A DNA stretch of 64,000 nt from Viscum album. Its lineage: Eukaryota; Streptophyta; Magnoliopsida; Santalales; Viscaceae. This document shows, piece after piece, positions 26,862 through 38,575 of the stretch. Numbering within the stretch: the stretch's first letter is position 1; every line of letters begins with the position of its first letter. The stretch is taken from NCBI GenBank assembly GCA_963277665.1, contig OY728165.1:1759532772-1759596771 (forward strand), written 5' to 3'. The translations under genes and the position numbers were made by a program. Under the pieces are notes generated by a model. The model was not told the DNA's origin. It was given only the letters and a program-made list of their open reading frames with translations, and searched no databases.

Positions 26862-26879
26862 TGTACCTATGATACTACT
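26862..26879 (-). other. Primer binding site, tRNA-iMet type
   Basis: The minus strand reads AGTATCATAGGTACA, a decayed TGGTATCAGAGC-type site, directly inside the right-hand LTR. This fixes the element's direction. Confidence 0.65.
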
Positions 26880-26882
26880 TAT

Positions 26883-29048
26883 TGATGTCCTGACCTAGAA
26901 TCCACTGAATGGTTCCCGGAAACGGTCAGTCATATGGCATCAATCATGCCTCCCCGAATGAGAGAGTTTAGTGCTAGTAGTGATGGTCCGTAGTGATATA
27001 GTTTGGTTACTATACCATCACGATTAGAGTATCACAATGGTAGTAATAAATGGATATATTGTAGATGCATAATAAATTACAAATAGAATTTTCGAAACAA
27101 AACATCGATAAAATAGTAATAAATATACCTGAAAGTAGCATCATATACAAAATGATTTAATTTCATGCATTTAAATAGAATAAATAAAATGATAACATGG
27201 ATGTAGAAAAACACATATATAGGAACCTAAAATGAATAATAAAGACTAAATGACGCTTTCCAGGTAGAATAATGACCCATATATTGGTATTGTTTCCTTA
27301 CACTGCCATGATACAATCAAATTATGCATAGAGAACTAGTCACTTACCGCTAACTATATCCATGAAGTAAGTCATGGTACCAAATGGATAACCAAAACAG
27401 GGTAAGAAATATTCTCAACAGGACACCACCAATAGTGTCTATACTTATACAGTTAGTTCATATAATATGGGGTGTGTGAAGATATAATAATAGAAATCTG
27501 TAAGAAAGAAAACAAATGGTTTGATCTATTTTTTGATGCACAACAAGATGAAACTACATGGTTCGTCCAGTGCTGAGAGAACATATAAATTAATTCCATT
27601 ATGAATAGTTACGTATATGTGTATATGTTTGTATTCATGTATATTAATTATTTATATAGTGTCATATATAACCATATATATATATATTCATACATTGTGT
27701 TATTCATGATCCGAGGTGTACCTCGAGAATCAATGTCTCGCCACAAGAGTCCTGTAAGGTTATATGGAATGCCATACCAGATTATTCTAGATCATAAGGT
27801 TCTGCATTTCTATCTATCACAAGTATAAGTGTTTCCATGATAGATTATTAAAGTTATAATGGATAATATTCCTAAGTATTATAGGTATAAGGGTTTTCAT
27901 TACTTATAATCATTACTACAAGGTATATCATTCCCAATTATCATAATTATACGGTACTATATACTGAAATATCATATGTATATGGGATTCCATGGTTGAG
28001 TATCCCATGTATATACATTCAAATAGACATTATTATTTATTAACATTATACTTTTACTAGGTTTTAACAATTGAGTATGTAAAATAAAATGACATGGTCA
28101 AAGAAATGACATTCTATTTAATTCATTGTGTTATTTTATTTAAGAGTCAAGACAACCCACATAATGGATGGTTATGTCTCATGACAAATTATATCATCAA
28201 GGGGAAATTCTATAGGCACAACTCAATGAGTGGTAATGGTTGATGGGGAATTATCACAACAATAATAACGTGAAACATGGTTATTTATATCAAAAATAAT
28301 AAATTAATCAAGGCTTATCTATAATTTTAAGGCAACTGATTGAAATTTTTGAAATCAAGCATCTCGACACATAATATAATGTAATAAAAATTATAGTAAC
28401 AATTTCTAGAACAAAAACCATATATATATATAGGAGTAATCATATTTTATAGGCTTCTGATTAAACAAATAATTTATGAATTTTGAAAACTAGTGAACTT
28501 CTATAAAAATAATACATTCATCTCACACAATAATACTACAAAAAAGATGAGGAGTTAAACTAGATAAAGGCGTAAGTCGAAAGAAGATCATACCAACACA
28601 CATCCAATGTGGTGAACAATGGTCTGATAGGATGTTGGATGGATGAATGATATCAAAACCTACTATTATTCCAAGAAGGATATCCACGGGGATTATACCA
28701 TATAAGAGAGAAAAAATGAGTGGTGATGAAAGTAGAAAGAGAAATTTACCTTGAAAAACCTCATACCATTTACATGACTTGTAAATTTTTCACATCAAAT
28801 AATTTTTTGTGTTTTCACATTTCTAAAAACCAATATATATCAAGAATTTGGGATTTTCCAATCCAATTAGTGGCATGCATCTCAGATACAAATAATTAAT
28901 CTAATATAATCACTATGTATTTGGGATACCTAAAGGATCATACACCCATCAACATTCCATACAAAGATAGAATGACCCACCCAACTAGATAATTTCCTTG
29001 TTCAAGAAATTATGAAAACTAAAAAAGTGTAAAAATTAGGATCATACA
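26883..29048 (-). repeat. 5' LTR (right copy)
   Basis: The 2166-bp partner of 18261-20449; on the minus strand it starts TGTATGATCC and ends GGACATCA. Unexpectedly, a polypurine-like tract abuts its outer end (29049-29066), a feature normally found beside a 3' LTR. Confidence 0.82.
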
Positions 29049-29066
29049 CTTCTTCCCCTTAAAATT
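29049..29066 (-). other. Polypurine tract at the outer edge of the 5' LTR
   Basis: The minus strand reads 'ttttaaggggaagaag' immediately before the LTR start TGTATGATCC. This is the normal context of a 3' LTR, so the LTR at 26883-29048 may have been shared by two tandem element copies. Confidence 0.55.
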
Positions 29067-30021
29067 AATCTCTTTAGAAACAAAAAAATTATCATATGAA
29101 TTTATAGTAGTTGATGTACTTTTTTCAGAATCATGGTAAGTGTAAGCCAGTGTTATGTCAAAATTTTTTGGTATTACATATATATTTTGAAATTTTAAGC
29201 TGAGTTAATTATTTTTAACTATAATTTTTTTCAAAAATTCATTCCTTTTAACATTAATCTTATCTATATAATCCTCATCTTTTTAAAAATTGTTTATAAT
29301 ATAAAAAATAGTACTTAATTATTTTAGCGGTAGTATCTAATTAGGAAGAATTGACCTCAATAATTTTCTTGGAGTTTCTTATAATCAATTGATATTCTCA
29401 TCTTACGACTTGATTCTATCATATTTCTCATCAATTAATTTTTTTAAATAATACTTATCCAGGGTTTATTTTTCATCATTGAACCTAAAAATAGGTTCCT
29501 TCTATTATTATTCATTCAATATAGTGTTTCTATTAATAAAATGTATAAATGATGCATATTCAATTGTATAAGCCTCCAAATCTATCAATTGTTTTACATC
29601 TATATCCACTTTACGTATCCAAGTAAAGATGTGCCATCTTCAATCAGGGAATATTTCAAATTTTCCATTATAATAAACTAAAAAAACAATGTTCTTTACC
29701 ATACACATAATCCATATATATTGAAATATATTTTTATAGAGGGTAATTCATAAAAAATAGAGGAGAACAATAACCATATTTATTACCTTCATATAGTTCT
29801 TATCCCACTTTATCCATTAATATATTTATTAATTTATTATCCAATTTGATAAATCAGTTCTTCAAAGTTTTGACTAAAGCCAAAATTTATGTATTGATAG
29901 GGATGGGTATGGTATTTTCCATATTATGAAAATATATGCCTTATTAAATTATTCTCTTGATATATTTATTATTAATCAAATAACTAAAAATATATGGATT
30001 CATTATGTAGAAACAAGGATT
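29067..30021 (-). mobile_element. Stub of a second minus-strand retroelement
   Basis: It lies between a polypurine tract on the left and an iMet-type primer site on the right (30022-30035), both minus strand. The minus frame near 29375-29420 includes 'RKMRISIDYKKLQEN', reminiscent of the R-x-C-I-D-Y-R-x-L-N block of gypsy RT, but the flanking residues do not continue the match. If real, about 4 kb of the internal region has been deleted. Confidence 0.4.
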
Positions 30022-30035
30022 AGCTCAGATACCAA
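30022..30035 (-). other. Primer binding site, tRNA-iMet type
   Basis: The minus strand reads TTGGTATCTGAGCT, close to TGGTATCAGAGCT. The plus sequence just to the right, TGTGCCCAGTGG from 30040, has the form of an LTR terminus, so an LTR should extend rightward from there. I did not find a second copy of it. Confidence 0.6.
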
Positions 30036-30039
30036 TTTA

Positions 30040-33000
30040 TGTGCCCAGTGGATCATAAAGTAATTTTAGATGTGGTGAATTAGATCAGAGACATTTAATC
30101 AAATTCATTTATAATTAATGTTAAGAAAAACATTTGAACAACTAAACCTATACGGATGAATGGATATTGTATGAAGATAACCCCATTATCACCATACGAA
30201 TGTAAAAATGAAAGAAAATAAAATCACATGGAATTTTTACAAGCTTTCACCAAAATGTGGGAATATAATTTTTTAAATGATTAGTTATGTTATGATGAAA
30301 AATATTTCCACTAATATCATAAATGATTATACGTAGATCAATAGTATCCTAACTAGTATGAGTGATTTTATACTATATTTTTCAAGTGTTCAATTTTCCT
30401 TTTTTATGAATAAGATCACTAGTAAGCCCATGGATGGCCTTATATCATGATTTTAAATATTATTCCTCAATATTAGGTATTTTACTACCACTAAATGATC
30501 ATGTTAAACTATTTTCATATATCCACTGTAGACGAATGAATATTTGGAATACATAACTTTTAAATTATTCAAATTCATTAACATGAACTAATTTTAAAAA
30601 TATATTAAATATGGGGATATTTTTCCTTTATTGATAAATTTTGGGTCATTAACATTTTCAACATTCATAATTCTATAATTTGGAATCTTATGTTATATTT
30701 CCTTATTATATAGGATCCTAAATTATGGTTACTCAGCTTATTTGACCCATGAAATATTTAGAACGAATTGGTGTGGTTATCCTTCGATGTATAAATATTT
30801 ATTTATGTAAGTTAAAATAAAATTATTAATTATCACTTGTGTTTTGTTGAAAAATAATTATTGTCATTATAATCATCATTCATTTTATCCTTCTAGTAAT
30901 ACTCACATGAAAAACTAGAATTTAGTTCTCCTAAAAGTTTCATCAATTCACTTAATGATATGTTTTGAAATATTTATAGGAAAAAGAAATACATATGTAT
31001 AAAAATTAATCTTACTTGAAATAATTTCCCCAATTAGTGAATGTATCTAGATCATCACAATTATTCTGCTATTAAAACCATACCTTCACAAAATTATAAC
31101 TTGAATATAAGTATTCATATTTGTAAAAACAACTTCCTTCTCACCCAGTTCACTTCGAACTTCCTCACCACACTTACAAAACAACCATGTTCCACATATG
31201 AATATATACATAAAAAGTTATTAGTATTTTATCATTTTGAAATTATTTTTATGATTACTCATAAAATAATATGGACATTACTTCTCATTAAGACTACCTT
31301 TATCATCCTAATTATTATTCTTATAAAACATTGTTTCAGTGCAACTCCAATTCGCAAATTCTTACTTATTAGCTTCTCGGAATGACAACTTTTGATCACT
31401 CTTATATCTACTCATTCTTTTGATCATACATTAAAATTTATTCTTTGACTTATAAAGTTTCTATCAGTTTATTATCCTCTCATATAATCATTTACATTCA
31501 TTTCATTATCTTTAATTTATATTAATTATACAGTTTTATACATCACCAACCTTTAGTGTTCTTAACTTCTAATTTTCACACATCCATACAATGAAAAAAT
31601 TTAACATTTCTAAACCAATAATTATGTTTTTCAATTTGAAATATCAGCTTTGAATCATCTCACATAACTTATTTGAAACCATCTAGTATATCTTCATGGT
31701 AATATAGTTTAGCAAATGAAAAATTTATAAAAAATATTGCAGTCACTTCTATTCTAGTGATGATTTTCACATTCCATCATTATTCTTGTATTTTAATTTA
31801 TATTATGTATTAATTTTTTTGAATAAATTTATAAATACACTATGATAACCATTTAATTATTGAGAATAATTCTCTTATATATCATATTGGGGATAATGGA
31901 TTTGTTAAATAGACATTGATGAACCTTTTTTAAATAAAATATTATTCATCCTATATATTTCATTCAATTGATAAGTTTTATTTCTTTTAACATTCATAAT
32001 CCATAAATTCTTATTTCCATAAATTTATTAATATATTCTCACACTAATATTCTTATCATCATTGTGCTTTGTATCTTTAGTACACCATCTTATAGAAACG
32101 CAATATCATGCTTCTATGACTCATCATTAAATAATGAGTCTTTAGGATATATTTACATATATATATCATTTAAATGTAAAACTTATTATAACAATTATAT
32201 GATGAAAGTATAACTATCATTTCTTTTAATTTTATTTATGGATTCAAAAACTCATAATTCCATTGTCATATGGATCTTTACAAATCATGTAATTTGGAAA
32301 TTACATTCAAACTTCTTTTTAAATACATGTATTTTTAATTATAGTTGTTATTTATTCTGAAAAAAATAATTCTTTACATTAATCATTTGAAATTATTCAA
32401 CTATGTTAACATCAAAAATCAAAAAATATTCAAGCTTCTCTGAAGAAAATTTTCATTAGAAGGAATAAAAGGTAACTATATAATATTTGTAAATACACTC
32501 TCTTCTATCTTATGGATTAATCATATCAATTCAAAAATTCCTATATTATTATCTCTTAAATGTAGATTTGGATATTACATATATATATATAGAGTTAAAA
32601 TTAAAGACTCAGGTTTTAAATTATATTAATCTTTAATCCATAGTTTCATATTCTAATACTACATATTCAGAACCCCTTATATTCAAAATTGTCTCTCTTT
32701 TGTTTGACTCAAAAGATTTTGTTAATCCAATTGAGACATCAAATCGATGTCATATTTCTTTGTGAAAAATTTAAAAGTGAAAAAATTTCTTAGGAATTAT
32801 TATATACATTTTTAATATAATCAAATTATATATAACTATATTTTATTCATATTGAAAAAAATATAGTAATAATTAAATAAATCTAATTTGGTTCTAAAAT
32901 TTGTACAAACATAAAAGTTATCAAGATAGTTTTTTGAAAAATTCTTCGAATTAAATCATCCAAATTAATTATGCACTACATCATTATAAAAAAACTCCAC

Positions 33001-34400
33001 TAAAATCATCATGATCTTCCCATGATATCATATAATATTAAAAAAATATAGAATCATGTTATTTATTGTTCTTATGGTATTTTATTTTTTTCAAATTTTT
33101 ATAAGGATGATACACAATACATATTTACAGGTGAGTGACTTCTACAATCTACAATCCTCACCAAAATCATGATGCTAACTCCGGTTCCCTATCAAAAATG
33201 ATAGATAAAGGAACTAGATGAATCCTAACTACAAAATTCAAGTATAACATAACAAGTCCTTATGCATAGATAACATTAATAGATATGATGTATGCTGACA
33301 TGACGAGTAGATTTATTATATATCAAATAACATAATTTGTTAAGATAAATATAAATTTTCAAAAAATGAATTCTATTAGAATATACTTTTATTTCAATGT
33401 GATAATAGGAACGTGTTTCATTGTTCATGATTTTCACTGATTCTATATCTTCACCTGTTTACAATACATGTACCAAGATATAAATTTTGTTTATAAGTAA
33501 TCATTAATTCTCAATAGAACTTATGTTTAATTTTATGATACATTATAATCATTAGATTATGAAATTCCTAACATCAGTGAAGAAAAACATTAATAAATTC
33601 TTTCTTGAACCCTAATGGGTCCACCATTAATTCATAGATGCAGACAATCAATCCAATTTACTAGGACCACGAAAATAAGGTCTCTATGCAATCTACGAAA
33701 TTATTAATATTATGAAATTTTTTAATGGTAAATTATAATGATATTATTTTTTCCAACACCATTGAAGTAATTTTTATTTAATGTAAAACTATATGAACAC
33801 CCTATTTATGAGAACCCATGTGAAAATTAGTTAACAATTCCACTATCAACCACTAACTCTTTTATCCATTAATTACATTGTATTCTAATGGAATTCATTA
33901 AATATAATATTTTCATTATAGTATGTATATGATAAATCAAAATATGATGTATCCGTAACTTTTACCAATATTTGGAACCTAATTATATAATCATTGCATT
34001 TAAAAATATAACTCAATCATTTGTGCTTATAATATACTAAAATAATTTCACTAAATTGGTAATGCTTTTATTTATTTGTGGAATGAACAACATATGGGAA
34101 TTCTAATTCATTAGGGGATAATTATGCACATTTGGCTACAACTACCTTAATACATATTCCACCACATTTCCTCTATAACTGAGTATATATATATTATCCT
34201 AGATATAAATTATTTATAGTGCATTAATATCTCCTCAGAAGATATAGAAGATTCAACACTATCAATGAATTAATCAATATGTATATATTTCATAAAAATA
34301 TTTATATTAATTATCATCCAATGTATAATTTGCTAATTTTTTAGTTTACTATATCATTAGTGATGATAAATATTTTATGTGTTTATTAAATCATTACTAG
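30040..34400. other. AT-rich DNA: probable LTR start, then unreadable relic
   Basis: From 30040 an LTR belonging to the primer site at 30022-30035 probably begins; its far end is not defined. Integrase and RNase H of the RT relic at 34430-35215 should lie within about 31500-34400 on the minus strand, but I could not read them. The 114-codon plus frame at 31041-31385 has no family resemblance and lies in AT-rich DNA; I do not call it a gene. Confidence 0.35.
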
Positions 34401-34639
34401 TTTCCATTTATTCCATGGAAACACAAAATCTGGAAAACATTTTTGGAAAAGTCCCATGATATCACCACAATGAATGGAATTTGACCATAAAAAATTCCAT
34501 TAAGATAGATAACATGTCCCATTAATATAAATTCATGAATAATGAATTAAAATCTATATAGATTCAATTATAACATATTATTTCACAACATTTCCATCAC
34601 AATACTTAGTTTCATTATCTTATTCTTGATAAACCTTAA

Positions 34640-35212
34640 TAAACATGAATATCATCCAATAAAGCATGGAAAATATTCCTGGTTTTTATATAAGTAAAAA
34701 TTTATAAGGGACATAAAAATAGATACTTCATTAGTAAACCTAAACGGTATTAATAAAAAATAATGATGACAAATGTTATTTTAAAATCATTTATTAGAAG
34801 GTATATATTTTAATCCTTATCTTGTGATACCTTGATCTCAACCCACTATTGGAAAACTAAATAGAAAAATTTAAATAATAAAATAGATCATTGATTTGAG
34901 GTATAGGTTATTTATTATTCACCACCACTGAGTTTATTATTTAAAATTTATAGATAACTAAAAACCACCATTAACCATCATAAAAATTCGATATTTTGAT
35001 GTATATTGATGAAAACTTTATAAAATAAAACCCATTTCTTATAAACTACATCAAATATATCATTTAATATTTAAAATCTATAGATTCTAGTTGATATTTA
35101 GAATTTTATTTGAACACATTCCAGGTAACCTATCAATAGAGAAATCCTTATATCACTCTATTGACATTTTAGAGAAGTCTTCAGCAAAAACGTCCATGAA
35201 ATACTACACCTA
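34640..35212 (-). pseudogene. Reverse transcriptase remnant
   Basis: The linker reads 'YFMDVFAEDFSKMSIE', a stop, 'YKDFSIDRLPGM', matching 'F-x-D-V-F-P-x-D-L-x-x-x-P-x-x-x-x-x-F-x-I-D-L-x-P-G'. The PFG block reads 'LLIPFRFTNEVSIFMSLIN', matching 'L-V-M-P-F-G-L-T-N-A-P-x-x-F-M-x-L-M-N'. The IDD site is broken by a frameshift and a stop (FIG, stop, YS). Confidence 0.75.
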
Positions 35213-35521
35213 CACTAGAAAATGATATTGATTAATCGATTATACCAATCCATTGCCTCATCATTCAAATTATCATATTAATATCCAAGATATTTAACAT
35301 CTAGTTCTATTTGACTCACATAAACATCATAATCTCTAGAAAAAGTGTGAACACCCCTATATATAAATGTAAATTAGATTTCATATCCATAAAACTATTA
35401 TTAATCAATAAACACCACCATTTAATCCACTTACATTATGAATTTATATTCATTCATCTCTTGAATTAATAAGTCCCATAATATATCCGCATAACTAATG
35501 GTAGAGTACCATGATGGTCAA

Positions 35522-35734
35522 CTAATTACCCAATCTATACGTGGTAAAATAATTGGTTAAATTTTCATAAGAGGACTTCATGCCTTGAAATATTCGATAG
35601 TGTTCTAGCTTCATAAGAAATAGACCATCTCTAGAAGATGTGTAACATAATCTAACAATATCATGGTTCCACACTATATCACAAAATAATATCAAATATT
35701 CATTAAGTTCAATGTATCTTGGTAGAACTGTCAA
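35522..35734 (-). pseudogene. Possible retropepsin remnant
   Basis: A 70-codon minus frame contains 'LILFCDIVWNHDIVRL', which might be the V-L-F-D-S-G-A-x-H-S-F-I active-site block. The catalytic Gly is gone and the match is loose; position relative to RT is the main support. Confidence 0.35.
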
Positions 35735-35739
35735 TTAAA

Positions 35740-36777
35740 CATAATCTAGAATCATATCCATATCATACGTTTATTCAACAATTATTCTATATAATTTTCC
35801 TACTATATAAAAAATTCAATCTTTAGAATTCAATTATTGGTATTTAATTTCTATCTCTTAGTAGAATTAGAAACTAAAATATTTGGTTTATTATCTCAAA
35901 CCAATATTTGGGTTCTTACACTACATCACCCCTTCATTACTAGAGGTTTTTTCCCCTGGAACCTAGTTACACTATCCACATCATTATTTCACTCTTGATC
36001 CAATCCAATTTTGTGAAATTAAATCAATTGTGATATTGAAATTGATATTAAATATATTATTAAACCTTTTAATATCCGTCAAAAAATAGCTATATGTACT
36101 TAGGAATATTTATAACACCATTAATTCAAAATTCTCAATAGAGTTATAACTAAAAAAATCCCCTCTACCTTGATCACATGTTTCTGAAACTAAAATAGTC
36201 TATTTTTATTTTAAATATATTTGTCTCTATTATTATATCAGTGAATCATTCCTTTCATAATCACATTTTACAAAATTATTCCCTAATAATTTAAAACATA
36301 TTCCATTCTCAACCTAATTGATTTAAAAACCATTTGATTTTTAATTAAAAAATTTTAGGGATAAATTTATTTTCTATAAAATACATATATATGTCATCAT
36401 TACACATGCCTATCATAATAAATGAACATACTTCTTAACCTATGATATCTTAGTAATAGAAAACTACATGGCATAAGAAACCACTACCATACACTGGATG
36501 ATCTGAACACATATCTTACTTGAACTCCATAGCTCTTCACAATGTTACATTCATAGGTTTGTTATAACTTTTTATGGGTTACTATTGATTTTCTAACATC
36601 ATAATATTGAAGAATATTAATAAGAAAAATACTTATCATTAAAACCATTCTATAATATAAATTACTGACGAACCAACCATAATGAATAAAATCAATGTCC
36701 TAATAAGAGATTCATCAAAAGCCCAAGACTGCATTACTCAAATTCTTGAGGCCTCTTGGTAGATTGGATGGGTAAAA
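35740..36777. other. AT-rich DNA, probable gag remnant, not readable
   Basis: No motif seen. By position it could be the gag side of the minus-strand relic to the left, interrupted at 36778 by the solo LTR. Confidence 0.3.
36773..36777. other. Target-site duplication, left copy (TAAAA)
   Basis: Five bases directly before the solo LTR, identical to 40575-40579. Five-bp duplications are the rule for Ty3/gypsy integration. Confidence 0.9.
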
Positions 36778-37444
36778 TGTCACGACCCGTCCTCGGGGCC
36801 CATGCCATGACTACCCCAAGCCCGCCTTCCATAGGCCAGGGGCTGGCGACTAGCACCAAGGCGTAAATACCAGAAAAGGGGAGGCATTGCCTTTGTATAG
36901 CAAACCACAAACACCACAGAGCAAGCAGGCAGAAGTAAACACTAAGTAAAAACTGGTACAATAGTAAGTACAGAATGTAAGTGGGCCAGAATACAAAACC
37001 AAACTGAAAGTAAAGTACAACTCGAAAGGGAAAACAACAAATGAAAAGTAAATCCGCAACATCGAGCTGTCCACTGGAAATCCCACCTGAAGGGTGGGTA
37101 CAGATAGCCTCCACAGCTCCTCGGGTCTAGTCGTCCGCTCCGAGTACGTCTCACCTAGTGGTCCACCTCCAGGTACCGTCCTGCTCTGCAAGCCTCAACC
37201 ATGGTCAACGCTGTCCGTCGTCTGCAACCAACACAACATAGTGTGGGCATAGCCCGTGCAGGGGTGAGTATAAGCTACTCAGTAGGGACCCCAAGACCCT
37301 TGATGGTCTCCCAGAATCCACAAGGATAATCCACAAAGGAAAGATACAACCATGAAGTAACATCCGACACTTCTTAGGTATATTCCCATACATATACATA
37401 AGTCATCAAATCTCGTTTGGCTCCAACATCCGAGCCCAAGAACA

Positions 37445-37660
37445 ACCCAGTCCACACAGGAAAGAAAAACGTAAATCCACACAGGATAGCACAACACAAT
37501 CCACATTGGAAAGCAAAACGTAAATCCACACAGGATAGCACAACACAATCCACATAGGATAGCAAAATGTAAATCCACACAGGATAGCACAACACAATCC
37601 ACATAGGAAAGCAAAACGTAAATCCACACAGGATATCACAACACAATCCACGTATGCAAG
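37445..37660 (-). repeat. 49-bp tandem repeat in the solo LTR
   Basis: The phrase 'gtaaatccacacaggatagc' recurs at 37471, 37520, 37569 and 37618 (last copy 'ggatatc'), exactly 49 bp apart, about four units with few differences. Because 49 is not a multiple of three and the unit has no minus-strand stop, all three minus frames stay open, which explains the three overlapping Cys/Val-rich frames at 37279-37651. Confidence 0.95.
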
Positions 37661-37839
37661 AAAAACAGGATTCAGCTCACGTAGGGATACTACTTCGTAA
37701 GACGATAGAGATGAGCAGGTGTATCCACTGACTCATTTAAGCCGTCAGACCCACAAAGGATCGGTAGGTACAAACCCCCGAAATGACCCACAGAGGATCG
37801 ATCATGAAGTTGAAACCATAGCTATTGGGAAACTCCTTC

Positions 37840-38230
37840 TCCATCAAGTACAGTGGTTATGCCGCTACAACCAAGCGCTTCCTTCTAACCTTGGACTGCT
37901 GTAGTACTCCACCTATCGAGTACTGTGGGCCTGCTGCTACAACCAAGAACTTCCCACCATGGGTCTGCCTCTACAACCAAGCGCTCCCCCTCATAGCCTC
38001 TAGAGGTACTCCTTCTGTTGAGTACCAAGGGTCAGACTCTACAACCAAGTGCTCCTCTGTCGTGGGTTTGCCGCTTCAACCAAGCGCTCCCCCGTGCTGT
38101 TACAACCAACCGCTCCACCATCGTGGGTCTGCCGCTACAACCAAGCACTCCCCCTCATAGCCTCCAAGGGTACTCCTTTTGTTGTGTACCGCGGGTCTGC
38201 CGCTACAACCAAGCGCTTCCCTCTGGGCTA
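37840..38230 (-). repeat. Solo-LTR array of 'gctacaaccaagcgct' motifs
   Basis: Eight or so copies of a core resembling 'gccgctacaaccaagcgctcc' at about 37862, 37937, 37970, 38036, 38070, 38098, 38130 and 38197, with irregular 30-75-bp spacing. Reversed, the core (TTGGTTGTAGCGGCAGAC) resembles the unit at 9280-9640 in the Tekay LTR (TGGTTCAGCAGAC) and lies at a comparable position in the LTR. Confidence 0.75.
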
Positions 38231-38280
38231 TCCGTAACACACCGAGTTGTTCGATCAGCAGTCGTCAAGTCTCAACCGGC

Positions 38281-38575
38281 TCTAGGGTTTCTGCACACAT
38301 CATGCTCGTTCCGGGAGGGTCCAATCCACGATCCATGAAGTCGATGCATCAAATGACACATAGTCCAGAGTTGATGTATCCCAAAAGTACCATAGTGGTC
38401 ACTACCGAACCCACAGAGGGTTCCCGTACTTTCTTCATTGTCGTCGCAGACACCGCAATCTCTAGGGTTCCCGCACATAGAAAGCTCTCTCGGGAGGGTC
38501 TGCTCCACGAGCCGAGGGGCTGATACATCAACTGACACATAGTCTAGAGTTGATGTATCCAAAAGTTCCATATCA
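38281..38575 (-). repeat. ~179-bp duplicated unit in the solo LTR
   Basis: The segment starting 'tctagggtttctgcacacat' at 38281 repeats as 'tctagggttcccgcacatag' at 38460. Both continue through a 'cgggagggt' phrase to 'gacacatagtc.agagttg'. About one and a half units are present. Confidence 0.85.

Larger units (their letters stand above)
18261..29048 (-). mobile_element. Ty3/gypsy element with two LTRs, minus strand
   Basis: Two direct ~2.2-kb repeats (18261-20449 and 26883-29048) bracket a minus-strand internal region holding RT (22720-23230), a PR C-terminal block (about 23480-23530) and an integrase end motif (20744-20775). A primer site lies directly inside the right-hand LTR, which is therefore the 5' LTR. 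The RT resembles chromoviral RT and the integrase ends with HDVFHLS, but I could not read a chromodomain, so the clade is left open. No matching 5-bp duplication flanks the outer ends (TATTA left, CTTCT right). Confidence 0.82.
34430..35734 (-). mobile_element. PR-RT relic of a Ty3/gypsy element, minus strand
   Basis: Three RT blocks in the right order and spacing are readable: the N-terminal linker at 35113-35210, the PFG block at 34695-34770 and an active-site remnant near 34645-34665. A PR-like stretch lies at 35600-35700, about 450 bp upstream of the linker, as in the Tekay element. LTRs were not identified. The gag part would lie to the right, where the solo LTR at 36778 now sits. Confidence 0.7.

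Noticed and set aside
29375..29420. Minus-strand RT-like block RKMRISIDYKKLQEN as a firm RT call
   Set aside because: The residues before and after do not continue the RT pattern, so it is mentioned only as weak support for the element stub.
31041..31385. 114-codon plus-strand frame, hydrophobic C-terminal part
   Set aside because: AT-rich low-complexity composition, no start context or family match, and it lies where a minus-strand gypsy relic is expected.
36734..37651. Seven overlapping minus-strand frames, some Cys/Val-rich with repeats
   Set aside because: They lie in the solo LTR; the repeating ones are the 49-bp tandem array read in three frames. No protein family resemblance.
37445..37660. 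CRISPR-like array (regular direct repeats)
   Set aside because: Repeats are head to tail with no unique spacers, inside a plant LTR; this is an ordinary tandem repeat.
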